A DNA stretch of 40,827 nucleotides from a bacterium. Its GTDB lineage: Bacteria; 4484-113; JAGGVC01. Every line of letters starts with the position of its first letter. Position 1 is the stretch's first letter. The translations under genes and the position numbers were made by a program. The stretch is taken from assembly GCA_021158185.1 (NCBI GenBank), contig JAGGVC010000009.1, forward strand, positions 1 through 40,827, read 5' to 3'. This document shows, in pieces, positions 16,768-25,846 of this stretch. Under the pieces are notes generated by a model that saw only the letters and a list, made by a program, of their open reading frames with translations, was not told the origin of the DNA and did not search any database.

Positions 16768-19254
16768 TCATTCCTTGCTTCGCGCGATATGCACCGGTTC
16801 GACGCGCCATATATCGCGGTTGTACTCGTTGATCGCGCGATCCGAACTGAATTTTCCCGATCGTGCAACATTCAGAATGGCTTTCTTGAGCCATCCTTCC
16901 TGATCCTTGTACGCAGATTCCACCAGGCTCTGTGCATCTTGATAGGAAGCGAAGTCCGCGAGAACCATGTAATGATCCTTCGTCAGGAGAGAATCAACGA
17001 TCGGGTCGAAGAGCCCGGGATTCTCAGGATTGAAGTAATTCTGCTTGATAAGGCTGAGCGCCCGTTTGATCGCCGGGTTGGATTCACAGTAGTCTATCGG
17101 GTTGTATGTCGGTCGGAGTGATTCGACTTCATCGGCGGTGAGTCCGAATATGAAAATATTTTCATCGCCGACTTCCTCGAGAATTTCGACGTTTGCCCCA
17201 TCGAGTGTGCCGAGAGTGACCGCGCCGTTGAGCGCGAATTTCATATTCCCGGTACCGGACGCTTCGAATCCCGCGGTGGAAATCTGCTCGGAGACATCTG
17301 AGGCGGGAAGGATCTTCTCAGCGAGTGTAACCCTGTAATTGGGCAGGAACACAACCTTGAGCAGATCGCGCGTATCAGGATCGCGGTTGATCATCTCGCC
17401 GACATGGCAAATAAGCCTGATTATCAATTTGGCCATTGCGTATGCAGGAGCAGCTTTCCCGCCAAATATGAACGTGCGCGGGTAATATGATGCTCCAGGA
17501 TTATCTTTGAGGTTGAGCCAAGTTGCGACCACATTCAGGATGTTAAGGAGTTGACGCTTGTATTCGTGTATCCGCTTTATCTGCACGTCGAATATGGAGT
17601 CTGGATCGATGCGGAAGCCCGTCAATTCCCATGTAATTTCGGCCAGCACTTTCTTGCTGTTGCTCTTGATCGTTTTGAACCTTTCTCTGAATTCGGGATC
17701 GACAGCATATGGTTCAAGCTGTTTCAATTCATCTAGGTTTTTTATCCACGTGTCGCCAATCGTGTCGGTAATAAGCGCGGAGAGAGTACTATTTGATGCA
17801 AGAAGCCATCTTCTGGGCGTTACGCCGTTCGTTTTGTTGTTGAATCTGCCCGGAAACATCTCATTGAAATCCGCAAGCTCTTTTTCCTTCAGAAGCCGAG
17901 TATGCAGTTCGGCGACCCCGTTGACAGAATGCGAGCCTACGATTGCGAGATGAGCCATGCGTATCTTTTTTGTGCTGCCCTCTTCTACGAGAGACATTTT
18001 CGACAACCGTTTGCCATCGCCGGGATAGTGGATGGCAACGTCGCGAAGGAATCTTCTGTTTATTTCATAGATTATTTCGAGGTGGCGGGGTAGGAGGCTT
18101 TCAAACATCGACACCGGCCATTTTTCAAGTGCCTCGCTGAGCAGAGTGTGATTCGTATAGGCGAACGTCTGCGTTGAGAGCTCCCAGGCCTGTTCCCAGT
18201 CCATTCGATACACGTCGATGAAGACGCGCATCAATTCAGTTATGGCCAGGGATGGATGAGTGTCATTAAGCTGGATTGCCACCTTGTCGGGGAAGGCATC
18301 GAAGTTCGTATTCGTGACGAGATAGCGGCGGACAATGTCCTGGATCGAGCAGGACACGAAGAAGTACTGCTGTTTGAGTCTCAGTTCCTGCCCTTCGAAT
18401 ATATTATCGTTCGGGTAAAGCACCTTGGATATGTTTTCCGATACATTTTTCTCGTAAACTGCTTTGAAATAATCGCCATGCTGGAAGTACTGAAGATCAA
18501 ACTCCTTTGTTGCGCGTGCAGCCCAGAGTCTTAAGGTGTTGACGGTGTTATTGCCGAAGCCGCTTATGGGTGTATCGTAGGCGATACCGATAACCTCGTC
18601 AGTATCAACCCATTCGTAGATGGGTTTTCCTTCAAGCCCTTTTACGACGTTTGTTCGTCCGTAGAACCTAACGACGTAGGAGCGTTCGGGACGCCGTATT
18701 TCCCAGGGGTTTCCCAGTTTGAGCCATACATCAGGGCATTCAACCTGCTGAAGTCCTCTGATCGCTTGTTCGAAAATGCCGAATTCATAGCGTATTCCAT
18801 ATCCATACGCGGGGAGTTCGAGCGTCGCCATCGAATCGAGGAAGCATGCTGCAAGACGACCAAGTCCTCCGTTGCCTAGTCCAGGTTCCTTCTCCTCGTC
18901 GGAGAGACTCTCGAGGTCGAGATCGAGTTTTTCCAATGCCTCCGTTACGGCATCATAAATCCCAAGGTTGATTATATTGTTTGTGAGCAGTCGTCCCATC
19001 AGGTATTCCGCAGACAGGTAATAAACTCGATTGGCATCTTGGTTGTAGTATTCCTGCTGGGTTTTGATCCATCTTTCGACGAGCCGGTCGCGCACTGTCA
19101 GGGCGAGTGAATGGTAGAGATCCCGTCTTGTGGCTGTATATTTATCCTTGGATAAAGAATACTGAAGATGATTGGCAAGGCCTAGCTCGATGCCCTTGGC
19201 TGTCATGTCCTTGCCAAACGTACGCCAGCGGTCGAACAAATCGGTTTTGCTCAC
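16768..19254 (-). CDS. glgP: Glycogen/maltodextrin phosphorylase
   Basis: An 828-residue GT35 enzyme that releases glucose 1-phosphate from alpha-1,4-glucan ends using a pyridoxal phosphate cofactor. Clear family hallmarks are YYLSAEYLMGR, GNGGLGRLAACFLDS, the long VAIQLNDTHPSLAITELMR stretch, QIKRIHEYKRQLLN and the PLP-lysine motif EASGTGNMKFALNGA. The length is typical. GTG at 19254 is chosen because GAGAGG (19262-19267) lies seven bases upstream; the frame extends to 19311 without a comparable site. A promoter (TTGCCG, 15 bases, TATAGT preceded by TG) gives a leader of about 48 bases. The repeat lipoprotein and gpmI follow on the same strand. Confidence 0.97.
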   Translation of the reverse strand: MSKTDLFDRWRTFGKDMTAKGIELGLANHLQYSLSKDKYTATRRDLYHSLALTVRDRLVERWIKTQQEYYNQDANRVYYLSAEYLMGRLLTNNIINLGIYDAVTEALEKLDLDLESLSDEEKEPGLGNGGLGRLAACFLDSMATLELPAYGYGIRYEFGIFEQAIRGLQQVECPDVWLKLGNPWEIRRPERSYVVRFYGRTNVVKGLEGKPIYEWVDTDEVIGIAYDTPISGFGNNTVNTLRLWAARATKEFDLQYFQHGDYFKAVYEKNVSENISKVLYPNDNIFEGQELRLKQQYFFVSCSIQDIVRRYLVTNTNFDAFPDKVAIQLNDTHPSLAITELMRVFIDVYRMDWEQAWELSTQTFAYTNHTLLSEALEKWPVSMFESLLPRHLEIIYEINRRFLRDVAIHYPGDGKRLSKMSLVEEGSTKKIRMAHLAIVGSHSVNGVAELHTRLLKEKELADFNEMFPGRFNNKTNGVTPRRWLLASNSTLSALITDTIGDTWIKNLDELKQLEPYAVDPEFRERFKTIKSNSKKVLAEITWELTGFRIDPDSIFDVQIKRIHEYKRQLLNILNVVATWLNLKDNPGASYYPRTFIFGGKAAPAYAMAKLIIRLICHVGEMINRDPDTRDLLKVVFLPNYRVTLAEKILPASDVSEQISTAGFEASGTGNMKFALNGAVTLGTLDGANVEILEEVGDENIFIFGLTADEVESLRPTYNPIDYCESNPAIKRALSLIKQNYFNPENPGLFDPIVDSLLTKDHYMVLADFASYQDAQSLVESAYKDQEGWLKKAILNVARSGKFSSDRAINEYNRDIWRVEPVHIARSKE

Positions 19255-19309
19255 AGCTACACCTCTCTCAGTGAAATCCGGATGAGGACACAGGTTCTTT
19301 CCAGATGTC

Positions 19310-19336
19310 ACTATAGCACGTCATTCCGAACGGCAA
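19310..19336 (-). promoter_or_regulatory. glgP promoter
   Basis: Minus-strand TTGCCG (19331-19336), a 15-base spacer and TATAGT (19310-19315) preceded by TGC form an extended -10 promoter. The predicted start is near 19303. It is divergent from the promoter of the VWA gene about 110 bases away. Confidence 0.55.
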
Positions 19337-19424
19337 AAGCTGATTTCCGGAAATGGCTGAAGCTTGGCGAGGGGCGATGCAAGCTCCCTGAGAGCGGTTT
19401 CATTATGCTGTACGTTCTTTAGAC

Positions 19425-19433
19425 TGATATAAT
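19425..19433 (+). promoter_or_regulatory. Perfect extended -10 promoter for a leaderless VWA gene
   Basis: TGATATAAT is a perfect extended -10. The next six bases lead directly to the GTG at 19440, so the transcript should begin at the start codon. No Shine-Dalgarno and no convincing -35 element are present. Confidence 0.65.
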
Positions 19434-19439
19434 AAATGC

Positions 19440-21284
19440 GTGGACGGTTTCCTTATAAACTCCGGGGCACTCGTTTTCCTTTCCCTTTCAGGCGTGATTC
19501 TCCTGTTTTATATGCTCAGGCTAAAACGCAGGCGAATGGAAGTAAGCTCCACATTACTTTTCAGCCAGGCATTAGAGGAATTCCAGGCGAACGCGCCCTT
19601 TCAGTGGCTGCGGAAAAATATGCTTCTGCTCTTGCAACTTATCGTTCTCATACTCATAGTGCTTGCACTTACGCGGCCGTTTTTTATTGCCCGAGCGCAA
19701 ACGGGCGGAAGGACGGTCTTGCTTATCGATGTCAGCTATTCGATGCTTGCATCGGACGGCGGGAAGACGCGGCTTCAACGGGCTATTGAAAAGGCGCGCT
19801 CGTTTGTAAACAGCCTGTCGGTCGGAGATCAGGAGATGATCGTTACTCTGTCCGACCGCCCGAAGGTTCTTTGCGGTTTCACGCCGGACAAGATGGAGTT
19901 GAATCGCAATATCTCGCTGCTTAGAGATGAAACAGGCGGTGCCGCAAACTTCGGCGAGGCGGTGAAGCTTCTTCAGCCAATCGTGAAAAGCGGCGCGCGT
20001 GTCATCGTTCTTTCCGACGGCGGTTTTGAAGGCGTAGAGGACTCAAGCCTTCCGGAAGGCGTTATTCTTGAGTTTATTGCGATTGGAAAGCGAATCAGTA
20101 ATGCAGGAATTACCACTCTTGCGCTATCAAGGGTGCCGGGCGGCGACGACTTTGAATTATTTGTTTCTGTGAAGAGCACTTTTGAGGAGAATATCCGCCG
20201 AACCATCATTCTAAAGGCTGGTGATTTGATAATTGACCAGCGAACGATTGACCTTCCTGCGGAGGGAAGTTCTGAGATTGTGATCTCGCCGTTGCCATGC
20301 ATTGATGTTCCGCTTTCGCTCTCATTTGCCGAAAAGGACGATTTTCCGGTGGACGACGAATGTTCCGTCGTGATTCCTGCTGAGCAGGTGATTCCTGTCA
20401 CGCTTGTGAGCGAACCTGACATATTGCTTGAGTCGGCACTTTTAAGCGACTCATCTCTGGATGTCGTGAGGATTTCGCCGAAGGCGCTTGATAGCGCATA
20501 TATGTTTGAGAGGCCGGGTGTATTCATTTTTAACAAGACGGTTCCTCTAGGCGGAGTTGCGGTTCCGATGCTCGTAATCGCACCTCCCGCACCCGTAGGC
20601 GGTGTAACACCCGGCGAATTCGTCGCGGGTCCCAGAATTGTGGATTGGGACAAAAATCATCCGCTGCTTTCGTTTATCAGCGTACCGGACATATCATTCG
20701 CACGGGCATATTCTGCAAGGCTCGCGCCGGGAATGCAGGTTGTGTTGGACGGTACGGAAGGCCCCCTGATTGTATCGGGCGAGGAATCGAATATGCGGTA
20801 CGCCGTGACGCTCTTTGATGTTGCGGAAAGCGACTTTCCTCTTCGTGCAGCCTTCCCGATTTTTCTTCACAATGCCGCAGTATGGCTTTCTAGAACAGCA
20901 AGCGGGTTTGATCCGTATAACGCTGCCGTAGGACGCCCCTGGAAGTTCAAAGTGGAAAGAGATGTTGTAAGTGCGACTCTCACGAGCCCGTCGGGGAAAA
21001 CAAGGATTCTTCAGGCGAGGGGCGGATATGTGAGCGGCATCGATCTAAACGAGATAGGTCTTTGGTCACTTGAAGCAGGGGATCAGGTAGCGAAAATCGC
21101 GGTGAACCTGCTCGATGTAAATGAAAGCGAGCTCGCGGTCAGCGAATCGTTCAAGCTTGGAGGAAAGGAAATCAAGTCCCAGTCGAAGGCAAGAATCAGC
21201 CGGGAAATTTACCCATGGCTGATCGTTCTCGCATTGCTGGTTATGCTTGGTGAGTGGTATCTGTACCACAAGAGGAATTTATAG
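19440..21284 (+). CDS. BatA-like membrane protein with von Willebrand factor A domain
   Basis: A 614-residue protein. Two N-terminal helices (about 8-26 and 58-83), separated by the basic LRLKRRRMEVSSTLLF segment, match the N-terminal region of Bat/aerotolerance proteins. A VWA domain (about 90-250) follows with the MIDAS start DVSYSM and a later LSDGG. A beta-rich domain with CARDB/BatA-like character follows, and the protein ends with a helix (about 593-610) and the basic tail YHKRNL. The VWA domain should be exposed on one membrane face and bind a divalent metal and a partner protein. MoxR ATPase and DUF58 genes, the usual Bat partners, are absent here. The GTG start has no ribosome binding site and sits six bases after a TATAAT. 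Two genes for secreted proteins follow on the same strand. Confidence 0.85.
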   Translation: MDGFLINSGALVFLSLSGVILLFYMLRLKRRRMEVSSTLLFSQALEEFQANAPFQWLRKNMLLLLQLIVLILIVLALTRPFFIARAQTGGRTVLLIDVSYSMLASDGGKTRLQRAIEKARSFVNSLSVGDQEMIVTLSDRPKVLCGFTPDKMELNRNISLLRDETGGAANFGEAVKLLQPIVKSGARVIVLSDGGFEGVEDSSLPEGVILEFIAIGKRISNAGITTLALSRVPGGDDFELFVSVKSTFEENIRRTIILKAGDLIIDQRTIDLPAEGSSEIVISPLPCIDVPLSLSFAEKDDFPVDDECSVVIPAEQVIPVTLVSEPDILLESALLSDSSLDVVRISPKALDSAYMFERPGVFIFNKTVPLGGVAVPMLVIAPPAPVGGVTPGEFVAGPRIVDWDKNHPLLSFISVPDISFARAYSARLAPGMQVVLDGTEGPLIVSGEESNMRYAVTLFDVAESDFPLRAAFPIFLHNAAVWLSRTASGFDPYNAAVGRPWKFKVERDVVSATLTSPSGKTRILQARGGYVSGIDLNEIGLWSLEAGDQVAKIAVNLLDVNESELAVSESFKLGGKEIKSQSKARISREIYPWLIVLALLVMLGEWYLYHKRNL

Positions 21285-21369
21285 CTGATGCAGTCTAAGC
21301 GAATATGGTGTTAGTTAGACGGCGCCTGAGGCAATCCTGATTGCAGGTGTCTCTGATAAGGAGGAAGCG

Positions 21370-21951
21370 ATGAACGCGGGACGCTTTATTTTTTCGATTG
21401 CGGTGTTTGTTTTGATTGCCGCCGGGTTTTCAGCATTCGGCGAGGTAACGACCGATAGGGGAAGTACAAGGGGAGATGCAGAACTTCGGCTAGAAGCCAG
21501 GGTTGCCGAGCTTGAATCACAGGTTGTTGATCTCTACGATCAGATAGAGGCCTACCAGAGTTACTGCAAGAACTACGGCGACATTCTGGCAAGGAATCTT
21601 CATACCAATCTGGAATCCCTTGCGGACAGGGCTAGAAGAGGGAAGATAAACAAAGAGCAGGCCTTTGAGCGGATTAACCTTATTCAGGCGCTTGCAGGCC
21701 GCGGTGAAAAGGTGGCGGGCGGACTCAGCGAGATGACCGACACGCGATGGCCTGTTCAGGGCGATTATGCACATCACCGCCATATCCTTGATCTGGCCGG
21801 AGTTTACTGCGACCGTCTTAGAGCCTATATCAATTATCCGAACGACCCGAACTGGAGCAATCTGCAGATCGTCAGGGATGGTTTGAATCACGCGATCAGA
21901 GACTACTACACACCGCAAAGGACTGATGACTATGGAGTCAAATATGATTAG
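21370..21951 (+). CDS. Secreted coiled-coil protein, function unknown
   Basis: A 193-residue protein with a signal peptide (basic MNAGR, hydrophobic core, cleavage likely near FSAFG-E). A heptad-rich segment follows (about 35-75, with LEARVAELESQVVDLYDQI), then a charged helical region and a Tyr-rich C-terminus. The start is firm: AAGGAGG lies five bases before the ATG. It sits 85 bases after the VWA gene, and its stop overlaps the start of the next gene by eight bases, so those two genes are probably co-translated. I recognise no family. A periplasmic partner of the VWA protein is possible from position only. Confidence 0.75.
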   Translation: MNAGRFIFSIAVFVLIAAGFSAFGEVTTDRGSTRGDAELRLEARVAELESQVVDLYDQIEAYQSYCKNYGDILARNLHTNLESLADRARRGKINKEQAFERINLIQALAGRGEKVAGGLSEMTDTRWPVQGDYAHHRHILDLAGVYCDRLRAYINYPNDPNWSNLQIVRDGLNHAIRDYYTPQRTDDYGVKYD

Positions 21952-22945
21952 ATCGCTAAGCGTATTTCTCGTTTCTGTGATTGTCCTTGTTGCCGTCTTG
22001 GAGCCTGCGATTGCTTTGAGCGATGCAAAAGTGGCAATCCTCTCGGTTGCCGCCGTTCCGCATGGAGCAGGTGAGAGCCAGGTCGGTTCGAGTTTCGTAT
22101 ATCCCGATGTTCAGTCCATCGACATACAGATTACGTTGAGGCTTGACGCAGAAGATGCGAGGAAGGTTACTGTGTTCGCAGCGGGAAAGGATCAGGACGG
22201 CTGGCGGATCGGTAAGGGCAAGATTAGCGAGATCGTTGAACCTGGAGAGACGACGATCGTACTCGGAGACTTCGTGAAGCTCGATAATTTCTTCGGTGAA
22301 CACGATGTTACTCTCGAAATTGAAGTATCGTGCAGTGGAGCGCCAATCGTTCGAACCAGGAGATCGTTCAGTTTTACCGGTGTGCCTGAGCCTGTTGTGA
22401 AGGTTGATTATTCCGATCTCAGACCCAGGGACGAGCCGCTTTATATCGAATTTGTTCCAGGAGAGTCATTCAGTCTGAATCTATTTTACGAAATAGAGGA
22501 AAATCCAGCGGAGCTCGATCTTGTTTTGCGCATCTTTGCAGTGATGGACGAGCAGGATTTCGAGATCGATAATTACAGCTTTTCCGATCCATTCTGGGGC
22601 GAGACCGATATCGAATCCGAACCGGGCTTCTATCACGTGGAGTTTCATGGAAGACTGCCCGACAGGTTTCTCGAATTCTACAGGGAGCGTCATTATTTTC
22701 GTGTGATCGTCGTTCTTGATTTTGAGGAGCAGATAGGCATTTCCGAGCCGGTTGAAGGTTTGATATACGATGAATTTTATGGCGATAATCGAGAGCCTTA
22801 TTCGTCTGACGAAGCATTGATCAAACTGGAACGGGCATCGCGATGGCGTATAGATCGGCTCTCGCAGGAGATTTACAGGAAGCGTATAAGAGATCTGCGA
22901 GAACTGAAACGGCATAGGCGATTTGAGCTCTACTTCGGGTACTAG
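21944..22945 (+). CDS. Secreted beta-rich protein, function unknown
   Basis: About 333 residues with a signal peptide (MIRSLSVF, hydrophobic core, cleavage likely after PAIA). The mature part has alternating hydrophobic and polar stretches typical of beta-sandwich domains (DIQITLRLDAEDARKVTVFA, VTLEIEVSCSG). It ends with a basic helical tail rich in Arg and Lys (about 285-330). ATG 21944 is preferred because GGAG lies six bases upstream; in-frame ATGs at 21926 and 21932 would lengthen the N-terminus. The start overlaps the previous gene's stop. The acidic body and basic tail suggest binding to another protein or a polyanion, but nothing more specific can be said. Confidence 0.72.
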   Translation: MIRSLSVFLVSVIVLVAVLEPAIALSDAKVAILSVAAVPHGAGESQVGSSFVYPDVQSIDIQITLRLDAEDARKVTVFAAGKDQDGWRIGKGKISEIVEPGETTIVLGDFVKLDNFFGEHDVTLEIEVSCSGAPIVRTRRSFSFTGVPEPVVKVDYSDLRPRDEPLYIEFVPGESFSLNLFYEIEENPAELDLVLRIFAVMDEQDFEIDNYSFSDPFWGETDIESEPGFYHVEFHGRLPDRFLEFYRERHYFRVIVVLDFEEQIGISEPVEGLIYDEFYGDNREPYSSDEALIKLERASRWRIDRLSQEIYRKRIRDLRELKRHRRFELYFGY

Positions 22946-23113
22946 CGCTTTGCAGAAGAACACGGATATATTGAGGCGTTTACGCAAATCGCATTACCCA
23001 GTTGATGATGTTGGTTTTCCAGGATAACCGGATGAAATTCACTGGCGTTGTCCATCGAGATTTCCCCGGAAAAGCTGGAGAGCTAACAATAGGGCTTTAT
23101 TCGTCAAAGTTCC

Positions 23114-23122
23114 TGCTATAAT
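23114..23122 (+). promoter_or_regulatory. Perfect extended -10 promoter of the PAS gene
   Basis: TGCTATAAT is a perfect extended -10. Transcription would start near 23129, leaving a leader of about 40 bases before the ATG at 23171. The -35 region is weak. This is the only clear signal in the 225-base gap between the secreted-protein gene and the PAS gene. Confidence 0.6.
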
Positions 23123-23170
23123 TCTTGTGGCTTATGGGTCGCACGATGGCCCGATTGGATGGATTGATTG

Positions 23171-24691
23171 ATGGTGCCGAAGTTTGCAGCTATTCCGTCG
23201 TTTTCAGAGATCATTGCACAGATCGGTGAAGCGCTGTGGGTGGTCAGTCCTTCCGGTCAATGGGTTTACGTTAATCCGACTTTCTCGCGTTTCATTGGAA
23301 TTCGGGATGAGGATGTATATTCGCATCAGTTGTTCGAATACATTCATCCTGATGATAAGAATGAATGTGCGCAGGTTTTCGAGCAGCTCAAGGCTGGCGC
23401 TGATATAGCAGACGTAAGATACAGACTGGTTCATAGTGAGGGTATGGATGTCTGGGTCACTTCCGTTGTCACGGCTGTGCGCGACACATCGAGGCATATT
23501 CAGTATTTTGTCGGTACAAGCAGAAAGGTTAGTGCCGAGAAAACAGAACCGGCCAAGGGTGGCTCGGAAACAAGTAAAGAGCAGGCAGCGCTCCCCAAGG
23601 GGCCGGAGATACCGTACGAGAGCGTAATCGAGCTTATGCCCAATCCTGTGTGGGTCGTGGACACCGCAAGGAATTTCATCTTTACAAATCCGGCGTTCAA
23701 CATTCTCGTAGGATATTCAGGGAACGAGCTGGTCGGCAAAGGACTTGCGGATATTTCGAATCCTGGCAAAGTAGAAGAACTAGACGCGTCGGTCAAGCGG
23801 CTCATCGAAGGTGAAGAGCTTGCCGAGGTTGACATTTCACTTCGCCATAGAAACGGTAAGGATATTCCGGTCAGGTTCCTGATTAAGCCCGTGCGTTCGC
23901 AGGAAGGCGGTATAAAGCTGTTTATCGGTTCCAGCCGTGTGCAAGGTAAGCATCTTCCCGGCAGTGCATTACCGGATCCTGCTGAGCCTTACAAGTATGC
24001 ATTGGAATGCATAGGTGTTCCGGCCTGGCTTTCCGATGTAAAAGGTAACTGGATTCACGTCAACTCGGCGTTCAGCTTGCTTGTCGGGCTGAAACACGGC
24101 GAGATACCGAGCGGCAACCTTCCGGGAATCGTCCATCCGGACGATCAGGGCCTTATCAAGAGCGCGCTGTCGGACTTGAGAAAAACTGATTCAGTAAAGC
24201 TGTCCTGTAGAATTCAGCCTGGTGCGGATAAAGTGTACTGGATGGATATTACATTGAGTGCAGTGAAGGCGGACGACGGGAAGCTGGCCTATATTCTTGC
24301 AACTGCACGTGATCTGACAAATGAGCACAACCTCGAGACCAAAGTTGCACATCTCAACAGCAGATTGCAGGATGTCATCGACCAGATGGATGATGCAACT
24401 CTCGCAACTGACAGGGATGGCAAGATAAGAATGATCAACACCAGGATTCCCGACTTGCTCGACAGGATGGACTTTGAAATCCTGGAGCAGGGAATCGCCG
24501 ATATTTTCCCGCCTGGTTATGCAAATAATGTCGGGAATGCGATGAAAGCTGCGTCATCCGGGAATTCCGGCGATGTAACTGTTGAAGTTGAACGAGCGGA
24601 AGGCTCTGTTCCGCTTGCTTTCAAATATGTTCCTCTGAGGCACGAAGGCGTCGTAGACGGTGTTTTGATCGTTTTAAGGAAGCTTGGATAG
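23171..24691 (+). CDS. Multi-PAS protein without an output domain
   Basis: A 506-residue soluble protein made almost entirely of PAS folds: about 10-120 (ALWVVSPSGQWVYVNPTF, then IHPDDKNECAQVF and a PAC-like segment), about 150-260 (PNPVWVVDTARNFIFTNPAF), about 270-385 (GVPAWLSDVKGNWIHVNSAF, VHPDDQGLIKSAL) and about 395-505 (DDATLATDRDGKIRMIN). A short coiled coil (LETKVAHLNSRLQDV) joins the third and fourth. There are no membrane helices. No histidine kinase, GGDEF, HTH or other output follows; the protein ends right after the fourth PAS. The stop lies in the loop of a strong inverted repeat, so the end looks genuine rather than a recent truncation. It probably acts through a partner encoded elsewhere. 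The ribosome binding site is weak (GGATGG-like). Confidence 0.85.
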   Translation: MVPKFAAIPSFSEIIAQIGEALWVVSPSGQWVYVNPTFSRFIGIRDEDVYSHQLFEYIHPDDKNECAQVFEQLKAGADIADVRYRLVHSEGMDVWVTSVVTAVRDTSRHIQYFVGTSRKVSAEKTEPAKGGSETSKEQAALPKGPEIPYESVIELMPNPVWVVDTARNFIFTNPAFNILVGYSGNELVGKGLADISNPGKVEELDASVKRLIEGEELAEVDISLRHRNGKDIPVRFLIKPVRSQEGGIKLFIGSSRVQGKHLPGSALPDPAEPYKYALECIGVPAWLSDVKGNWIHVNSAFSLLVGLKHGEIPSGNLPGIVHPDDQGLIKSALSDLRKTDSVKLSCRIQPGADKVYWMDITLSAVKADDGKLAYILATARDLTNEHNLETKVAHLNSRLQDVIDQMDDATLATDRDGKIRMINTRIPDLLDRMDFEILEQGIADIFPPGYANNVGNAMKAASSGNSGDVTVEVERAEGSVPLAFKYVPLRHEGVVDGVLIVLRKLG

Positions 24692-24703
24692 CTTTCCTTA
24701 AAA
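24672..24703. terminator. Inverted repeat at the convergent ends of the PAS and neuB genes
   Basis: TTTTAAGGAAGC pairs with GCTTTCCTTAAAA (one bulged T), with a 7-base loop that contains the end of the PAS gene. The A/T-rich ends make it plausible as a bidirectional terminator between two convergent genes. It lacks a long U-tract downstream on either strand. Confidence 0.55.
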
Positions 24704-24739
24704 GCCCTTGCTTTTACACATTCATCCTTGGGACTCGTT

Positions 24740-25714
24740 TCATTCGAGCATGTCCCAGTCCAGCCTTGAATCGGCAGGGATTTCCGCTTTTGCCTTCTTG
24801 CCTATAATTTCATCCGCCTGGCTTGGGTTGATGCCGTCGCCGGGTCTTCGAAATGCAAGCATCTCTTCTGAAATCACCGTTCCTGCCGGGATACTGTTTG
24901 CTGAAAAAATGCTGCGGCGCGCGATTGCGATCATATTGAGTTCGGACGGCTGAGCAGTTTTTATGCCAGTGCCGAGTGCTTCTTCAACAGCCCTTATGCC
25001 GTTGACTAAGTCTGCGAGTTCCTCGTAGTCGCAGCTCCCCGGAATGTCAGGCCCTTCAACGCTTTTGTCGAGAGCGAAGTGTTTTTCAATGACTTTTGCA
25101 CCGAGTGCTGCGGCAGCGATGCATGAATAGTTGCCGATAGTATGGTCACTGAACCCCACATTTCCACCGAAATGCTCCGCCATTTCCAGGATTGCAAGCA
25201 GATTGGCTTCGCTGTACGGAGTGGGATAGAGCGTGGTGCAGTGCAGCATCACCGCCCGCGGGCATCCCGCATCAAGGGCGGCGTTGTATGCAGCCTTTGT
25301 TTCATCGAGCGAGCCCATGCCTGTCGAGATGAACATCGGCTTCTTCTTTTTCGCAACGTGTTTGATAAGCGGGATGTTTGTCAGGTCGCAGGATGCAATT
25401 TTGAATACATCTACTTGAAGCCGTTCGAGCATATCCGCCTTTTCAAAATCAAACGGCGTGGACATGAATTCGATCCCAATGCGCTTGCATTCATCCGCAA
25501 GCATCCTGTGATCGTTTTCGGAAAGTTCGAAACGCTTGAAAAACTCGTACTGGTCGGGCGCATAATTTTTGCTTGCAAGCTCGGCTGCCGTGAAGCTTTG
25601 GAATTTGATTGCATCGACCTTGGCGTTTGAAGCCTTTTGAATCATTTCTCTTGCAACATTCATATCGCCGTTATGATTTATCCCGGCTTCCGCGATGATG
25701 AAAATGCTGCCCAT
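24740..25714 (-). CDS. neuB: NeuB/SpsE-family nonulosonic acid synthase
   Basis: A 324-residue cytosolic enzyme that condenses phosphoenolpyruvate with an N-acylated sugar to make a sialic-acid-like nonulosonic acid. The TIM-barrel part has IIAEAGINHNGD, DAIKFQSF, FMSTPFDFE, FKIASCDLTN, FISTGMGS, HCTTLYPTP and VGFSDHTIG, and the metal-binding EKHF. The C-terminal ~60 residues are an antifreeze-like SAF domain (RRSIFSANSIPAGTVIS). The start is ATG 25714, with GGAGGG about ten bases upstream; TTG 25720 is an alternative. It lies downstream of an SpsF-type cytidylyltransferase on the same strand, an arrangement known from spore-coat and surface polysaccharide loci. Whether the product is Neu5Ac, legionaminic or pseudaminic acid cannot be told from this pair alone. 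Confidence 0.92.
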   Translation of the reverse strand: MGSIFIIAEAGINHNGDMNVAREMIQKASNAKVDAIKFQSFTAAELASKNYAPDQYEFFKRFELSENDHRMLADECKRIGIEFMSTPFDFEKADMLERLQVDVFKIASCDLTNIPLIKHVAKKKKPMFISTGMGSLDETKAAYNAALDAGCPRAVMLHCTTLYPTPYSEANLLAILEMAEHFGGNVGFSDHTIGNYSCIAAAALGAKVIEKHFALDKSVEGPDIPGSCDYEELADLVNGIRAVEEALGTGIKTAQPSELNMIAIARRSIFSANSIPAGTVISEEMLAFRRPGDGINPSQADEIIGKKAKAEIPADSRLDWDMLE

Positions 25715-25846
25715 ATGCAAGATGCCCTCCAGTGATGTGAAAGTGGCAGATTGTCTTTTCCCACGGATTACGTGAGCCGCTTGATGATTCGAGCGCCAAA
25801 ATCAGGATTCGGAGAACCGATCCGTTACGGTAAGCAACAGCGGAAT

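Noticed and set aside
21331-21344. GCAATC/GATTGC inverted repeat as a terminator after the VWA gene
   Set aside because: The loop would be only two bases and no U-tract follows; the downstream genes look co-transcribed.
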